The position numbers and the translations under genes are program-made. From Candidula unifasciata (Eukaryota > Mollusca > Gastropoda > Stylommatophora > Geomitridae), in contig CAJHNH020002424.1 of NCBI GenBank assembly GCA_905116865.2, positions 63,501-127,500 of the forward strand: a DNA stretch of 64,000 bases. Reading direction: 5' to 3'. The stretch's first letter is position 1, and each line of letters starts with the position of its first letter. A model generated the notes under the pieces. That model made no database searches. It saw only the letters and a program-made list of their open reading frames with translations, and was not told the DNA's origin. Positions 1 to 10,345 of this stretch are shown in pieces.

Positions 1-111
1 AGGGGAAGACCAAGAAGAATATGGATTGAAGGAGTCACGGACAACTTGAGACTTCATAACATCACGGCATATGAAGCGACTGAGCGCACCCTGATAGACT
101 GCGACGCCTAG
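1..111 (+). pseudogene. LINE reverse-transcriptase C-terminus (fragment)
   Basis: The window opens inside an open frame that reads RGRPRRIWIEGVTDNL and continues to a stop at 109-111. The GRPR-R-W-(D/E)-(G/N) pattern followed by a leucine-rich helix is the usual extreme C-terminus of non-LTR retrotransposon polymerases. The element starts outside the window, so its length and clade cannot be judged. It is probably a dead remnant, because the next kilobase carries a second, degraded C-terminus of the same general type. Confidence 0.65.
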
Positions 112-267
112 CGGCACAAGCAGATTTTGACAAAAGAAAGAAGCTAGGTACTTAGGCTGGTTGGTCGGTCGGTCATTCGGTTTATAGTTAAGTAAGTAGC
201 TACTTGGTATATTAGACGAAGAAATTTACATTCTATGCAGTAAAGATGGTCAAGCATTGGGACAGCT

Positions 268-275
268 AGCCCCCC

Positions 276-306
<31 letters not shown>

Positions 307-307
307 C
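268..307 (+). repeat. (C)n(TC)n tract
   Basis: A run of about 17 C is followed by about ten TC units. The surrounding 112-420 has short GGTTGGTCGGTC-like repetition and no recognisable element. Confidence 0.9.
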
Positions 308-419
308 TACATCATAAGGCAATCCCAATTAGCACAATTAGACATCTCATACAGAGCATAATTATTCCCACCATATGCTACCAGTGGCAAACGTGGTCAG
401 TCACAACAATACATAAAAG

Positions 420-772
420 AAAGATAGTAACCATGGAAACGAGGTGTCTGAGAAAGGCACTAGGAGTGACCAGAAGAGATAAAATGAGAAATGAGATCAT
501 ATGAGATAACGTCGGCACAGAACCAATACTAAATTACATAGAAAGACAGCAAAATCAAATGGTTTTCCCATTTGGAGAAAAATGCCTTCTGATGCTATAC
601 CATTCAAGGCATATACCAAAAGAGGAGAAAACGTAGAGCAAGAGGTAGATCAAGGACAAAATGGAAGGATAACATCAGAGACATTCTACAGTACTACGAC
701 GTGTCTTTGGTCGAAGCAGCCAGAAAAGCAAAAAGCAGGACCTTAAATTTCCATCGACACCTGAAGCGATAA
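420..772 (+). pseudogene. LINE reverse-transcriptase C-terminus, degraded
   Basis: Conceptual translation gives TRCLRKALGVTRRDKMRNE, then DNVGTEPILNYIERQQ and a W-F-x-H-L-E box, and after a frameshift RARGRSRTKWKDNIRDILQ, ending in a stop at 770-772. This order (LRK-G, RDK-RNE, W-F-G-H-like box, RGR-R-W-DNI) is the conserved tail of RTE/Jockey-like non-LTR polymerases. At least one in-frame TGA and one frameshift make it a pseudogene. It resembles the copy at 28.9-29.2 kb. Confidence 0.75.
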
Positions 773-899
773 AATAGGACGTTTAAAAGAAGAAGACAAA
801 AGAAGCTAGACAGGTGTTAGTTTGGTGGGTCTTGGGTCATTGGAAGGAAGGAAAGTAATTAGGTTGTCGGATCTTTCGGTTAGTAGTTAGATAGGTAGG

Positions 900-1300
900 C
901 AGGCGTATGGCAGGTCGAGTGATTGAGTGACCGATTGATTGATTGATTGATTGATTGGCTAATTGATCAATTGATTGATTGATTGACGGGTAATTGATTG
1001 ATTGAATAATCGATCGACTGATTAATTGATTGCTTAATTAAATGACTGAATAATTGATCGATCGACTGATTGATTGCTTGATTGATTGACTGATTGATTG
1101 ACTGGTTGAATGAACGACTGATTTATTGATTGGTTGACTGAATGATTGACTTATTGATTGATTGACTAATTCATTGACTTATTTATTGATTGACTGATTG
1201 ATTGACTAATTGACTGATTAATATATTAAATAAATAGTATATTGTTTGATTGATTGACTGAATAATTGATTGACTGAATAATTGATTGATTGATTGAGTA
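900..1300 (+). repeat. Degenerate (TTGA)n tetranucleotide field
   Basis: About 400 bases are built from TTGA/TTGATTGACTGA variants with point changes, which marks an old, decaying tetranucleotide microsatellite. Confidence 0.9.
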
Positions 1301-1337
1301 TAGCAACTTTCTAAAATGGAGGTTGTGCTTTGCTTCA

Positions 1338-1560
1338 ATCAGTCTTCTTCTTTTTATCGTTCACCAGATGTAAACTCTGGCAGAGAATTGTGGTTGTTCG
1401 TCCACTTCTGGACTGCAGTGCTGTTCCAGAACCTGAGTGTTGCATGTGCATCTGTTTTACAGATCTGACTCATTTGAATGCAGACTGCTGGTTCCTTGCC
1501 TCTCGTGTAGAGGCACCCCGACTTTGAAGGAAGATTCAAGTTAGTCGACTCTTTCAACAT
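1338..1560 (-). mobile_element. RetB retroposon copy ((GAA)n-tailed), 5' truncated
   Basis: It matches the family seen at 11.2, 49.0 and 63.6 kb. The recognisable landmarks (plus-strand reading) are the CACCAGATGTAAACTCTGGC block, 'ctggactgcag', 'acagatctgactcatttg' and 'gactgctggttccttgcctct'. A remnant TTCTTC tail sits at the left edge, so the element reads on the minus strand. The minus strand keeps an open frame (KEPAVCIQMSQICKTDAHA) found in other copies. That frame may be the end of an old LINE protein or chance; I cannot tell. Confidence 0.8.
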
Positions 1561-2059
1561 GCTATGTTATGTTATGTTAGTTTCATCTTTATAGCAAACG
1601 GGTCACCCCATAGTTGCTCCGGTCCTGTGCCAACGAAAAACACACAGAATGTTCATTACAGTCCCTTGTGGAGAGATCGACAGACTGCTGTATCAGCATA
1701 TGTACTAGCACACACAAGCATTAAAAGCATACGGTAGCCATCAGAAGTGCTAACACAAACAGTCCGACATTAGAAATGCAGTTTATCATCGAAGGTAGCA
1801 GAGGTAACTAACAAATCAGCAGCTGCACACGTGATCAATTTTAATCACATAAGGGCATCACCAATATTGTGACGATAGACCACACGCCATTTTCTTAATC
1901 TACAATTCACAACACCACGTTGGTCACGGTCGAAAAAATTCCAAATGAAATCCGCAGCTTACGGGGTCGCACCATGCACTCAACTCAATAGCTGGGCGAC
2001 GAAACTATATCATTTCAGTCTACAAATGGGGCAAAAATACAACGGCCACCGCCTGGCAG
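1561..2059. other. Unassigned DNA
   Basis: Non-repetitive sequence with short open frames only. There is no codon bias, splice structure or family resemblance I can support. Confidence 0.5.
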
Positions 2060-2215
2060 AAGCAAAAACTTTGCCACGACTCGAAACATTGGCCGTGCCT
2101 AGCGTCAGTTTTGACCCTTTCGACATGCTTTTTAAGTAAGCAGGGGGGTCTGTCCCCTACCCCCCCCCCCCCCTCCTCCTCATAATAAGGCCTTAGAACG
2201 GACACGGGAGCTTAA
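2060..2215 (-). mobile_element. RetB 5' fragment with poly-C insertion
   Basis: 'cgacatgctttttaagtaag' followed by a 'gggtct...cataataagg...ggaacgg.cacggg' order corresponds to the 5' end of RetB. A run of about 14 C at 2160-2173 sits where other copies have CCCC. The left edge is poorly defined. Confidence 0.5.
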
Positions 2216-3111
2216 ATCTGTGAAAACCAAAATAATGAACAAATTCTCAAGGTGTCAAAGAAGTGTCTTTTGCACATTCACTTTACTATCTTTGACACAT
2301 TAAAAATCGCATTCCACCCCCCTCCTTTTTATTTTTCTCTTTCTTTACAAGCAACGCACTTTTCTTTTTATCTTTTTCACACCATCCTCCAATCTCATCT
2401 ACCCCTGTAAGTCCTTTATTTGGTCTCTCAACCTATACCTTGTATATTTTTATGGCGCACTTTTCAACCAGCCCATTTCATTTCTCTCCCTTTTTTTACC
2501 AATCTGCTAAAGCCATACCAATTACTTTCCATTGACGGAGCAAATAATTTCTTATATTTATATTTAACCCAATTCGGAGTTCTCCCCGATAGTTTTGTTA
2601 ATAAGCCTTCGCTGAAAACGATTACAGCCCTTTTGCCAGATTAATTACATAATATCAACCAGAGAAAATCGTCATCGCAATTTTTCCCCCTTCAAGCGGG
2701 CATGATGAATACGGGGCGTTTCATTACTGGATTCGTTACTGGGGCCGTATCGATCTTACTGATTATGGCAATCTATGTTTGTAACTATTTCTGCTTGGCT
2801 GGAAATGCCGATGAAGTATCGTTTTGTGCCCCCCCCCCCCCCCCTTTTTTTTTCCCCCTTTCTGTGTTCATGTTTGTAGAGTTTATATTTTAACTCTTGA
2901 GTTTCTAATTTTGTGAATTTCGTCTTGTCTTCTCAAATTTTTCCTTTGTTCTTTTTTTTTTTTTTTTACTATTTGAATTCGATTTTTCTTTCATAAAATG
3001 GGTCTCTGTGACAATGACTGTGTGTGTACGTATGTTTGCGTCTACTTAGGTTTAAACGCATTTTGTTTGAATGTACGAATGTCAATCTGTATTTACGCAG
3101 AAATACAAACC
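2216..3111. other. Unassigned AT-rich DNA with homopolymer runs
   Basis: It contains a C run near 2829-2844, T runs near 2845-2853 and 2951-2967, and no recognised repeat family or gene. Short frames here have no supporting features. Confidence 0.5.
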
Positions 3112-3137
3112 AAATATACATATATATATATATACTA
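3112..3137 (+). repeat. (AT)n microsatellite
   Basis: Short alternating TA tract in otherwise unassigned sequence (3138-3670 shows nothing recognisable). Confidence 0.85.
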
Positions 3138-3674
3138 GATTGTATTGCCTGACTTCGCACCTCACCTTGGTCTCCGTTGTTGCCCAAATTGTAGGCCTAG
3201 GGCAGATAGTGGTCTAACTAAAACCCTCTATTCAGTATCCTGTTTTCCACTTCACTTTTGTCTCCACCGCTGCCGTATCTTTAGTTATTGCTCTTTTGTA
3301 CACTCCAGACATCCCCTGTAATACTACCACCAACATTTAACAATTTAGGAGACGTACAAATGTAATGTCTTAGACACATATAGATATCTAGTTTCAATGA
3401 AGATAACAGGGAAATATAATTTTTGTTTTAAAATTACCTGTTCAAAGGAGGTAAAAGTAAACAAAATATTCAAAGGAATATAACTCTAGCAAAAGTTTAC
3501 TTTTGCTGATTGTGCAATAAATAGAGAAATACACAATAACCTGGGCCGCCAGTGTGACTGTTAAACTAAACACTGTAGTTATAATGGCAGATAAAAATGG
3601 AACTCGTGTTTTGTTCATGGTGTGGGAGGAGTTAACACTTCATTTATAATAAACACACGAAATACAGAAAAGAT

Positions 3675-3676
3675 TA

Positions 3677-3707
<31 letters not shown>

Positions 3708-3900
3708 CAAACACCCCTACATACACACACACACACATATATATATATATACACACACACACATAAACACGCATACACATACGCACACATGCCATCACGC
3801 TTCTTATTATAACATATCTCACACGCAGACACATATACACACATTCAAATACTAACACACCTACACACACAAACATTCACACACATACACAAATACACAC
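3675..3900 (+). repeat. Compound (GT)n(AT)n(CA)n microsatellite
   Basis: GT units run into TATATA, then ACAC and TATA alternations, and finally a CA-rich stretch. The alternating purine-pyrimidine pattern would favour left-handed or cruciform DNA. Confidence 0.9.
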
Positions 3901-4245
3901 ACAACACACACACACACATGTAATTACGCTCCCAATTTAGTCTTATTTCAAACACACCTGCACACCCACACACACACTTGTAATTACGATTCCCATTCTG
4001 ACTTATGACACACACACGCACATGTAATTACGCTCCCCATTCAAACTTATCACAGATACACGCACGCACGCACACGCGCACACACACACACGCACACACA
4101 AACGCGCGCTGGCGCTCACATGTAATTAGGCGTTCCCATTCAAACTTATCTCAAACACACTCGCACACACACGCGCACGCGCAAACACACATGTAATTAC
4201 GCTTTCCCATTCAAACTTATCACAAACACACTCACACACTTCTCA
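3900..4245 (+). repeat. CA tracts interleaved with a ~41-bp unit (5 copies)
   Basis: The block 'catgtaattacgctcccatt' plus 'caaacttatcacaaacacac' recurs five times (near 3918, 3979, 4021, 4120 and 4190). The copies are separated by CA/CG dinucleotide runs of different length, which suggests a minisatellite whose spacer is itself a microsatellite. Confidence 0.85.
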
Positions 4246-4560
4246 TTACGATTTTACCCTTACGTTGAGAACCCGGTACCCAAGCGCTCTGGAAAACTTC
4301 TTAATTTCCCGAGATTATTATATTTATTCTCAAATATCCCGGCCCTTATCTAGAAATGGCAAACATGTGTATCCAATGACAGGGGTGTTGCTTAGAATCG
4401 GGGCCTGCTAAAGTGGCCTATTTTATCTTCTAATGGTTTAAAGCGATGCCTCTGAGTCACTGAGATGTTTTAGCAAGTGCATGTAGGTGTGAGTGTAAAT
4501 GAGTGATGGATGGTGCTCAGTTTAAGGGGTGATTCATGTAACTTCTTGTTTTTGTTTGTC
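4246..4560. other. Unassigned DNA
   Basis: No gene or repeat family recognised. It ends at a pyrimidine tract. Confidence 0.5.
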
Positions 4561-4574
4561 TTGTTCATCTTATT

Positions 4575-4740
4575 CTCCTCCTCCTTCTTCTTCCCCTTTT
4601 TGTTCTTCTTCTTTTTCTTGTCTTCTTCTTCTTCTTCTTCTTCTTCTTCTTCTTCTTCTTCTTCTTCTTCTTCTTCTTCTTCTTCTTCTTCTTTTTCTTC
4701 CTTCTCCTCCTTCTCCTCCTTCTCCTCCTCGCTTCGCCTT
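4575..4740 (+). repeat. (TTC)n tract with CTC variants
   Basis: A nearly pure TTC core at about 4619-4690 is flanked by TCC/CTC variants. No RetB body abuts it, so its origin is unknown. Confidence 0.95.
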
Positions 4741-4960
4741 CTTGTTTCTCTAACTACAGAACCCAACTATGAAAATATGCCAATTTCTGTTTGCTGAAAC
4801 AAAATATTTGGGATAACAATATACCCATATGCCCACACGAACAAGCACACAGACGCACGCATACTTTCGGCTTGAGCAAAGCCAAAAGTCGACCAAGCTT
4901 AACACATAAGTATCACACGAACATGAATTCTAGCTGCAAGACAGAAAGAGCGACATATAT

Positions 4961-5064
<104 letters not shown>

Positions 5065-5189
5065 TTAGTCCACAGGATTCACAATCCAGTGAAATTGAAA
5101 AGAACTATACTACCGAAGACCCCAAACTCACCATCCTGTTTGTGACCAGTCCGGATTAGACACACAAGATGATGATGCTAATGATCTTG

Positions 5190-5453
5190 AAGAAGAAGGA
5201 AGAGGAGGGGAGGAGGAGGAGAAGAAGGAGGAAGAGAAGAAGAAGAAGAAGAAGAAGAAGAAGAAGAAGAAGAAGAAGAAGAAGAAGAAGAAGAAGAAGA
5301 AGAAGAAGAAGAAGAAGAAGAAGAAAAAAGAAGGAGGAGAAGAAGAAGAAGAAGAAGAAGAAGAAGAAGAAGAAGAAGAAGAAGAAGAAGAAGAAGAAGA
5401 AGAAGAAGAAGAAGAAGAAGAAGAAGAAGAAGAAGAAGAAGAAGAAGAAGAAA
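5190..5453 (+). repeat. (GAA)n tract, ~260 bp
   Basis: Two long GAA blocks are separated by AAAAAAGAAGGAGGAG. Poly-K/poly-R/poly-S frames here are artefacts of the triplet. Uninterrupted purine strands of this length can form triplex (H-DNA). Confidence 0.97.
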
Positions 5454-5465
5454 CACATGATCTTG

Positions 5466-5470
5466 ACACA

Positions 5471-5524
<54 letters not shown>
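5466..5524 (+). repeat. (CA)n microsatellite
   Basis: About 28 CA units immediately follow the GAA tract. Confidence 0.97.
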
Positions 5525-5525
<1 letters not shown>

Positions 5526-6050
5526 GAGCACTGGTGTTCTACACACTATTCGTTAGAGAGAAGGAAAACTGGGCACTACTCGTCCTACCTTGAACACGCC
5601 TATGCTCCCTCTTTTCACACAGAAGCTCCCCTCTATTGAGCAGATAGCACATTTGTGAAGCAACCGCCAATCTTTACCTCCTGGGCGCCGCCGTTGTTTT
5701 TCCTGTATTAATTACAGGGGAAATTATCAAAACCTCTCCAGAGCAAGGGGAGAGAAGTTAGATTTATGCCCTGAAAGATTTTTAGAAGGAAAAAAATTTT
5801 AACGTCTTGAAAATCTACCAGAGCGGTTTACCATTCCTATCTGCCCATCAGCCGTTTCGGGGAAGTATTAATAGCAGTATGTTTTAACATACAGCTGTTA
5901 ACTCATCTGTGTTATTTTTGTGTCTGTGAGGGGAAAAGGGTCGATTTCAAAGTAAACATTTTTAACGGTGTTTGGGTATGTTTTGATACGTGCACTATTC
6001 AGTTTCGTTAACACACATGGGGAACTTACTTTAGACATGCGTTCTGGACA
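5525..6050. other. Unassigned non-repetitive DNA
   Basis: No coding signal. A small inverted repeat, CCTGTA-TTAAT-TACAGG, lies at about 5702-5718 and includes a homeodomain-type TTAATTA core. Function unknown. Confidence 0.45.
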
Positions 6051-6236
6051 GGGCCGTCTTAACGCAGTGTCCTGTCATTCACTTCCCTGGGCCCCCACTA
6101 GTATTGGGGCTTCATGCTAATCTATTTGTGTCTTGTAACTTGCAATAAATAAAAATGTAATTTCTGTGAGTGGTTGTTGAACCGACCCCCACAGTGTTAG
6201 TTTTCGCGGGGGCCCATGATGGTGTTAAGACGACCC
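6051..6236. mobile_element. Short TIR element (MITE), ~186 bp
   Basis: The left end GGGCCGTCTTAACGC is matched by the reverse complement of the right end GTGTTAAGACGACCC (13 of 15). Inner blocks 'ctgggccccc' and 'gggggccca' are also complementary. No protein is encoded. I see no clean target-site duplication, so the superfamily is open. Confidence 0.65.
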
Positions 6237-6439
6237 CGGTTTCGGGTAAGTTTTTTAGTGCTCTTCACCTCTCCCAGCCCCCTCTAACTTGCCAAAATAA
6301 AGATTAATAAATCGACGAGGCATCGTCTCCCCAAGAAAGTTTGGCTGTAGTGGATCTCCGGTATTGTGCATCTGTCTGACGGGCTGAATGTAAGATTGTG
6401 TCTTTGGGACCTGTTTGTGACTCTGAACATAAAGTACGT

Positions 6440-6915
6440 TCATTGTTTCCTCTCTCAGTCACGCCAACCCCTCTCTCTTTTCTTTCCATTCCCCTCATAT
6501 ACACACACACACACACACATTCTCTCTCTCTCTCTCTTTGTTTGTCCGTCACACCTTGTTTCTATTTTCTCCCTTATGTTTTCTTTCTCTCGCATCCCCA
6601 CTCTCTTTTCCAGTGTGCTGTCTCTCTCCCTCTTTCTGAAGTCCTTCTCTCGCTCTTCTTCTCTTTGTCTCTCCCCTCTTCTATCTTCGATCTCTCGGTT
6701 TTATCTCTCCCCTACTGTCTCTCTCTCTTTTCTCTCTCTCTCACTCTCTTTGTCACCTACTCATTCTGTCTTTACTCTCTTAATCCGCGTTTCGCTCCTC
6801 CCTCTTTCTCTCTCTCTCCTCCTCTATCTTCTTTCTCTCTTTATTTTTCTTCCTTCTCTCCTTTCTCTTTGTCTGTCTCCCTCTGATAGTTCTCTCTGAA
6901 AGTATACTTTCTCAG
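6440..6915 (+). repeat. Polypyrimidine CT-rich region with short (CA)n
   Basis: Long irregular TCTCTC/TTTCTC sequence, with a (CA)n at about 6501-6521. The two open frames across it are Ser/Leu-rich consequences of CT repetition. Confidence 0.9.
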
Positions 6916-7004
6916 ACTGATATTCGTTTGTCTCTTGATATTACCCTTCTGTTTGCATTTTTTTCTTCCCAGAAAGATTAATTTTTGTCCGGTCTATCCT
7001 AGCT

Positions 7005-7255
7005 TTCGTCGTCGTCTGTGGCTTAGGCGTTGTGAACGCGTTGTGAACGCGCTTCGTAATGTGGGGGTGCTGGGTTCGATCCCAGCTGCGGGCGATGTGT
7101 CTTGCGTTGGTTTCGACAGTGTACCGAGCGCTGACCCTTCAGGGGCAATGGCAAACTACTGAACGTAAAATTTGCCTTTAAAAAAACCACAACAGCCAAA
7201 AATTGCTGGGGTTGGTTCTGCAACGTCCTGTAAAGGATACACAACTAACCTAACA
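7005..7255 (+). mobile_element. SineA, full-length tRNA-derived SINE with TSD
   Basis: The head has an A-box-like TGGCTTAGGCG at about 7019 and a good B box GGTTCGATCCC at 7073-7083, as in Pol III promoters. The body contains 'ggcaatggcaaactactgaa' and ends 'gtaaaggatacacaactaac'. The 10-bp direct repeat TATCCTAGCT at 6995-7004 and 7256-7265 brackets it exactly. The head carries an extra 11-bp 'gaacgcgttgt' duplication relative to the copy at 42.3 kb. It depends on a LINE for movement and encodes no protein. Confidence 0.92.
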
Positions 7256-7419
7256 TATCCTAGCTGTCACTGTGTAAGTTTGTATTACCTTACTTTATCT
7301 GTAGTCGGTTCTAATAATTTTTTTTTTTGGAAGGTTTTTATTGTACCAATTTTTATTTTATGCATCATACTGTTTTTCTTGTGTTCTTGTCTTAATAATT
7401 TTATAAGTTAAAGGTAAAG

Positions 7420-7705
7420 TGGGAAGAATTGAACCAGTGTCATCGCACACAGTTATAAACCATAAATGCTCTGCCACCAGTACAGACAGCTGATAAGAGC
7501 TGTCCGGCTGTGTCGCCGTCCGCACACAACTCCGTAGCTACAGCGACGTTCCTCCATTTACCCCAGAGTGTTAACTCTGGTACCAATTTCCTAGAGGCTG
7601 AGTGAACCCCGGGAACCGCCCTGTTTCGAACACCAACCGTGGGCTGCAGCGGGTGCCAGGTGGATTTGAAAGCGAGTCTCCTATCGACTGCGCAAACGCG
7701 GCCCC
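7420..7705 (-). mobile_element. tRNA-headed SINE-like unit (SineK)
   Basis: On the minus strand the head reads TGCGCAGTCGATAGG (A-box-like, near 7690-7676). It is followed at roughly tRNA spacing by GTGTTCGAAACAG (B-box-like, near 7637-7625), then an unrecognised body. Only one copy is in the window, so the boundaries are estimates. Confidence 0.5.
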
Positions 7706-7851
7706 ATTTATTATTTATTTTATTTAATGTTCTATCGCAACTATCACATTTGATGTGTTTGCTAATTCTCTCCAGTAGATGTTGTTAAAAACTCGAATAA
7801 AAAAAAATAAAAACAGGATAAAAAGGAGTAAGCCAAGTATAAGAACAAGTG

Positions 7852-8070
7852 AAGCGACTGACTGTCTACACCGCCACGACATCACACAAGCGATAAACAC
7901 CCGATGACACAATGTGCCGCCATATGGGTGGGGATCATCCGTGGAGAGGTCCCAGAAACCGCGTTCAGCCTTTAGGCCATATTTATGCCCAGGCTATATT
8001 GCGGCCCCTGGCAAGAGCCAGAGTAGGGCTTCAAATAAGAAAAATTTCGTCCTAAAAAGGACGGGAAGTA
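7852..8070 (-). mobile_element. RetC retroposon copy
   Basis: It matches copies at 11.5, 12.3 and 50.8 kb: 'acatcacacaagcgataaac', 'gatgacacaatgtgccgcca', 'ggagaggtcccagaaaccgc' and 'tatattgcggcccctggc'. The GACTGACTG tail at the left edge puts the 3' end there, so it reads on the minus strand. ACAAGTG at 7845-7851 and 8084-8090 may be an eroded target-site duplication. Confidence 0.85.
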
Positions 8071-8173
8071 TTACTATATACACACAAGTGTAATGAATAA
8101 AAGACATTTTTATACAGACAAACAGAACACATACTTTTACTGGAGCTTCGTTGGAGAAGTCAAGACCCCGCGG

Positions 8174-8194
8174 TGACCTGATGACCCCTGACCT
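8174..8194 (-). promoter_or_regulatory. Triple nuclear-receptor half-site cluster (candidate)
   Basis: The plus strand shows TGACCT, TGACCC and TGACCT with 2- and 1-bp spacers. On the minus strand this is AGGTCA-N1-GGGTCA-N2-AGGTCA, i.e. overlapping DR1 and DR2 arrangements of the kind bound by RXR/HNF4-type receptors. It lies in non-repetitive DNA. No promoter or gene is visible nearby, so the role is inferred from motif only. Confidence 0.4.
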
Positions 8195-8689
8195 TTATCA
8201 CCTCTGTGAGGATTTTTTTCGCTTCCCGTGTAGCTAATCATCAACAGATAATGAAAACAGTAGGTTAATGAAGAACCTTCCCGGCCTCTCCCAGTGGAGG
8301 GAAGATAATTCAAGCCTCTGACGGGTGGGTAACGCGGCAGTTGCGGTTCTTGACTGCAGGATTTCGGGGCTTTACATTGCTGTGTCGTAGACTTTAAGGG
8401 GAGGAAGCCGGTACCTTTCTGTATTGTGTTTGGAGCTGCTGAGTTGGTGATGGTGCCGGGATTTTGGTTGTTGTGGTTACGAAGTAAAGACTAAGCACTA
8501 CTCGGTAATAACGATGTTCTTCGTTTTAAAGAAATCAAGTGGAGAAAAACGGACTTTTTAAAATCACATTGGGATCACAGGCTAGTTTTTCAGTGAGGTG
8601 GACCAAATCTTTGGTAAGTAGATGTTATAATTATATTTACTGACTATAATTTATTGCGACCTGTGTCGAATGCAAGTTTTTTTAAAAGC
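8195..8689. other. Unassigned non-repetitive DNA
   Basis: No gene or repeat family recognised. It is flanked on both sides by RetC copies in opposite orientation. Confidence 0.5.
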
Positions 8690-8875
8690 CCCACCTTGGC
8701 TGTTGCTGGGGCCCTAAAATAACCCAACCTATGGGTTGAACGGAGCTTTTGTGATTTTTCCCTAGGTGATCCTTGTCCGAATGGGGTAGCACTTTGTGTC
8801 ATCAGGTGTTTATCGCTCAGCTTGATGGCCCGGTGGGTTGAACGTCAATCAAGTATTTCCTGAGTTATCAACACT
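8690..8875 (+). mobile_element. RetC copy, diverged
   Basis: 'aaaagccccaccttggctg', 'ggtgatccttgtccgaatgg' and 'tttgtgtcatcaggtgttta' follow the family order, ending near GTCAATCAAG, a decayed GTCA tail. A segment around 8715-8750 is replaced by unrelated sequence. It faces the copy at 7852-8070. Confidence 0.75.
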
Positions 8876-8974
8876 GGAAGACTCGCAATCATGTTTAAAG
8901 GGTAAATTACATGTATTTTGCCAAATGAAGTATCTAGCAAATAATATTTTTTCTTATCTTATATTACAACGGTC

Positions 8975-9110
8975 GACATCAGTAGCATAGGCGTTGCGAA
9001 CGCACTTCGCAATTCCGAATTATATGGTTTGTTTCCAGCTGTTGGTGATTTGGCAACAGACAGCTTTGCGTTGCTTTCGTCAGGTATTGATCGGCAACCT
9101 TTAGGACACA
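8975..9110 (+). mobile_element. SineA-like head, degenerate
   Basis: 'ggcgttgcgaacgcacttcg' and a decayed B-box region 'gtttgtttccagctg' followed by 'tgcgttgctttcgtcagg' match SineA/SineE heads. The rest is not recognisable. Confidence 0.5.
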
Positions 9111-9289
9111 CTATTAGTTAAGTAACTTGCTAAGAAATGTGTTTGTATGTTTCAGAGTTCATACATTGTAAATGAAACCTGAAATATTAAAGTTACTTTC
9201 GAAACATTAATAGTTTCATAAGACAAATACTGAAGTACATAAATAAAATTATAAATGTTTTACTTTTTCAACTTTATCTGCATGTCTCG

Positions 9290-9395
9290 ATTCTTCTGTT
9301 GGGGGAAGTCCCGGGAAGTAAAAGCGGACGGCCTGACATTAACCACATCACCCATCTAGACCGATTTGTTTATTAAAAAAGGACTAACCTTAGCA
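9290..9395 (+). mobile_element. SineE 3'-half fragment
   Basis: 'gggaagtaaaagcggacggc', then 'acattaaccacatcacccat' and 'gaccgattt', parallel the 3' half of the SineE copy at 31.1-31.5 kb. The SineA-like head at 8975 may belong to the same decayed insertion. Confidence 0.5.
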
Positions 9396-9484
9396 TCAAA
9401 TACCCCGTTGCCGTAAAAATAATCCTGTTTTTTAATTTGACTTACTGTAAAACCACTTTTCTATAGGTCTAAATATTCTACTAC

Positions 9485-9768
9485 TTCTTCTTTGCGGTTA
9501 CTAGTTTTAAACTCCAATGAAAAGTTTTCGTTTTTCGTCCATGTCTAGATTTCAGTCTTGTTTCAGAAACTGAGTGCCGCGTGCACGTCCACTTTACAGA
9601 TCTGCTTTATTTCTATACAGACTGTTAGTTCCTTGCCTTTCCAGCAGATGCACCACGATCCCCTTTAGTCGACTCATACGACATGCTTTTCGGGGGACGG
9701 GGGAGGGACAGAAGATCTGTTTTCGTTTTCCCCCACAATGGGGCCCCAGAACCCATACAGGGATGGTT
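9485..9768 (-). mobile_element. RetB copy, near full length but diverged
   Basis: TTCTTCTTTGCGGTTACTAG at the left is the decayed tail and first block. 'tttacagatctgctttattt', 'gactgttagttccttgcctt', 'cgacatgcttttcggggga' and 'ggggccccagaacccataca' follow in family order. A T run (9779-9810) follows on the right. Confidence 0.8.
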
Positions 9769-9810
9769 TTTGTAGATTTTTTTTTTAAGAATTTTTTTTT
9801 TTTTTTTTTT

Positions 9811-10051
9811 GGGTATTGTTGTTGCTATAGAAACAAATAAGTGGATATAGAAAAAATGTTTAGTAAAACTGATCTATACAGAAGAAAAAAATGCATTCCT
9901 GTTACCAACTGACGAGTTAAAGAACATGTGTTAATTGTGATATCGAAGTTTTCGTATAATAAATTAACTGAAAATGTGGCAATATACTCTTATTTCCAAG
10001 AATATTGACATAAAAATTTAAAACACCCCCAACCTTACAACAATTATGTTC
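9811..10051. other. Unassigned AT-rich DNA
   Basis: No recognisable feature. It ends at the target site of the next RetB. Confidence 0.5.
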
Positions 10052-10063
10052 AAGCCTACATAT

Positions 10064-10345
10064 CTTCTTCTTCTTCTTCTTCTTCTTCTTCTTCTTCTTC
10101 TTCTTCTTCTTCTTCTTCTTCTTCTTCTTCTTCTTCTTCTTCTTCTTCTTCTTCTTCTTCTTCTTCTTCGCGTTCACCAGCTGTAAACTCTGGTGGAAAG
10201 TTCTAGTTGTTTATCCACTGCTGGACTGCAGTCCTGTTCCAGAACCTAAGTGTTGCGTGTGCATCCGTTTGACAGATCTGACTCATTTGTATGCAAACTG
10301 CTGGTTCCTTGCCTCTCAGGCAAATGCACTCCGACTTCGAAGGAA
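10064..10345 (-). mobile_element. RetB with (TTC)n tail and perfect 12-bp TSD
   Basis: About 36 TTC units (10064-10170) run directly into the RetB body ('cgttcaccagctgtaaactc') and stop at 'ccgacttcgaagga', so the copy is 5' truncated. AAGCCTACATAT occurs at 10052-10063 and again at 10346-10357, outside tail and body. This shows the whole unit, tail included, arrived as one retroposition event. 5' truncation is typical of LINE-driven insertion. Confidence 0.95.
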
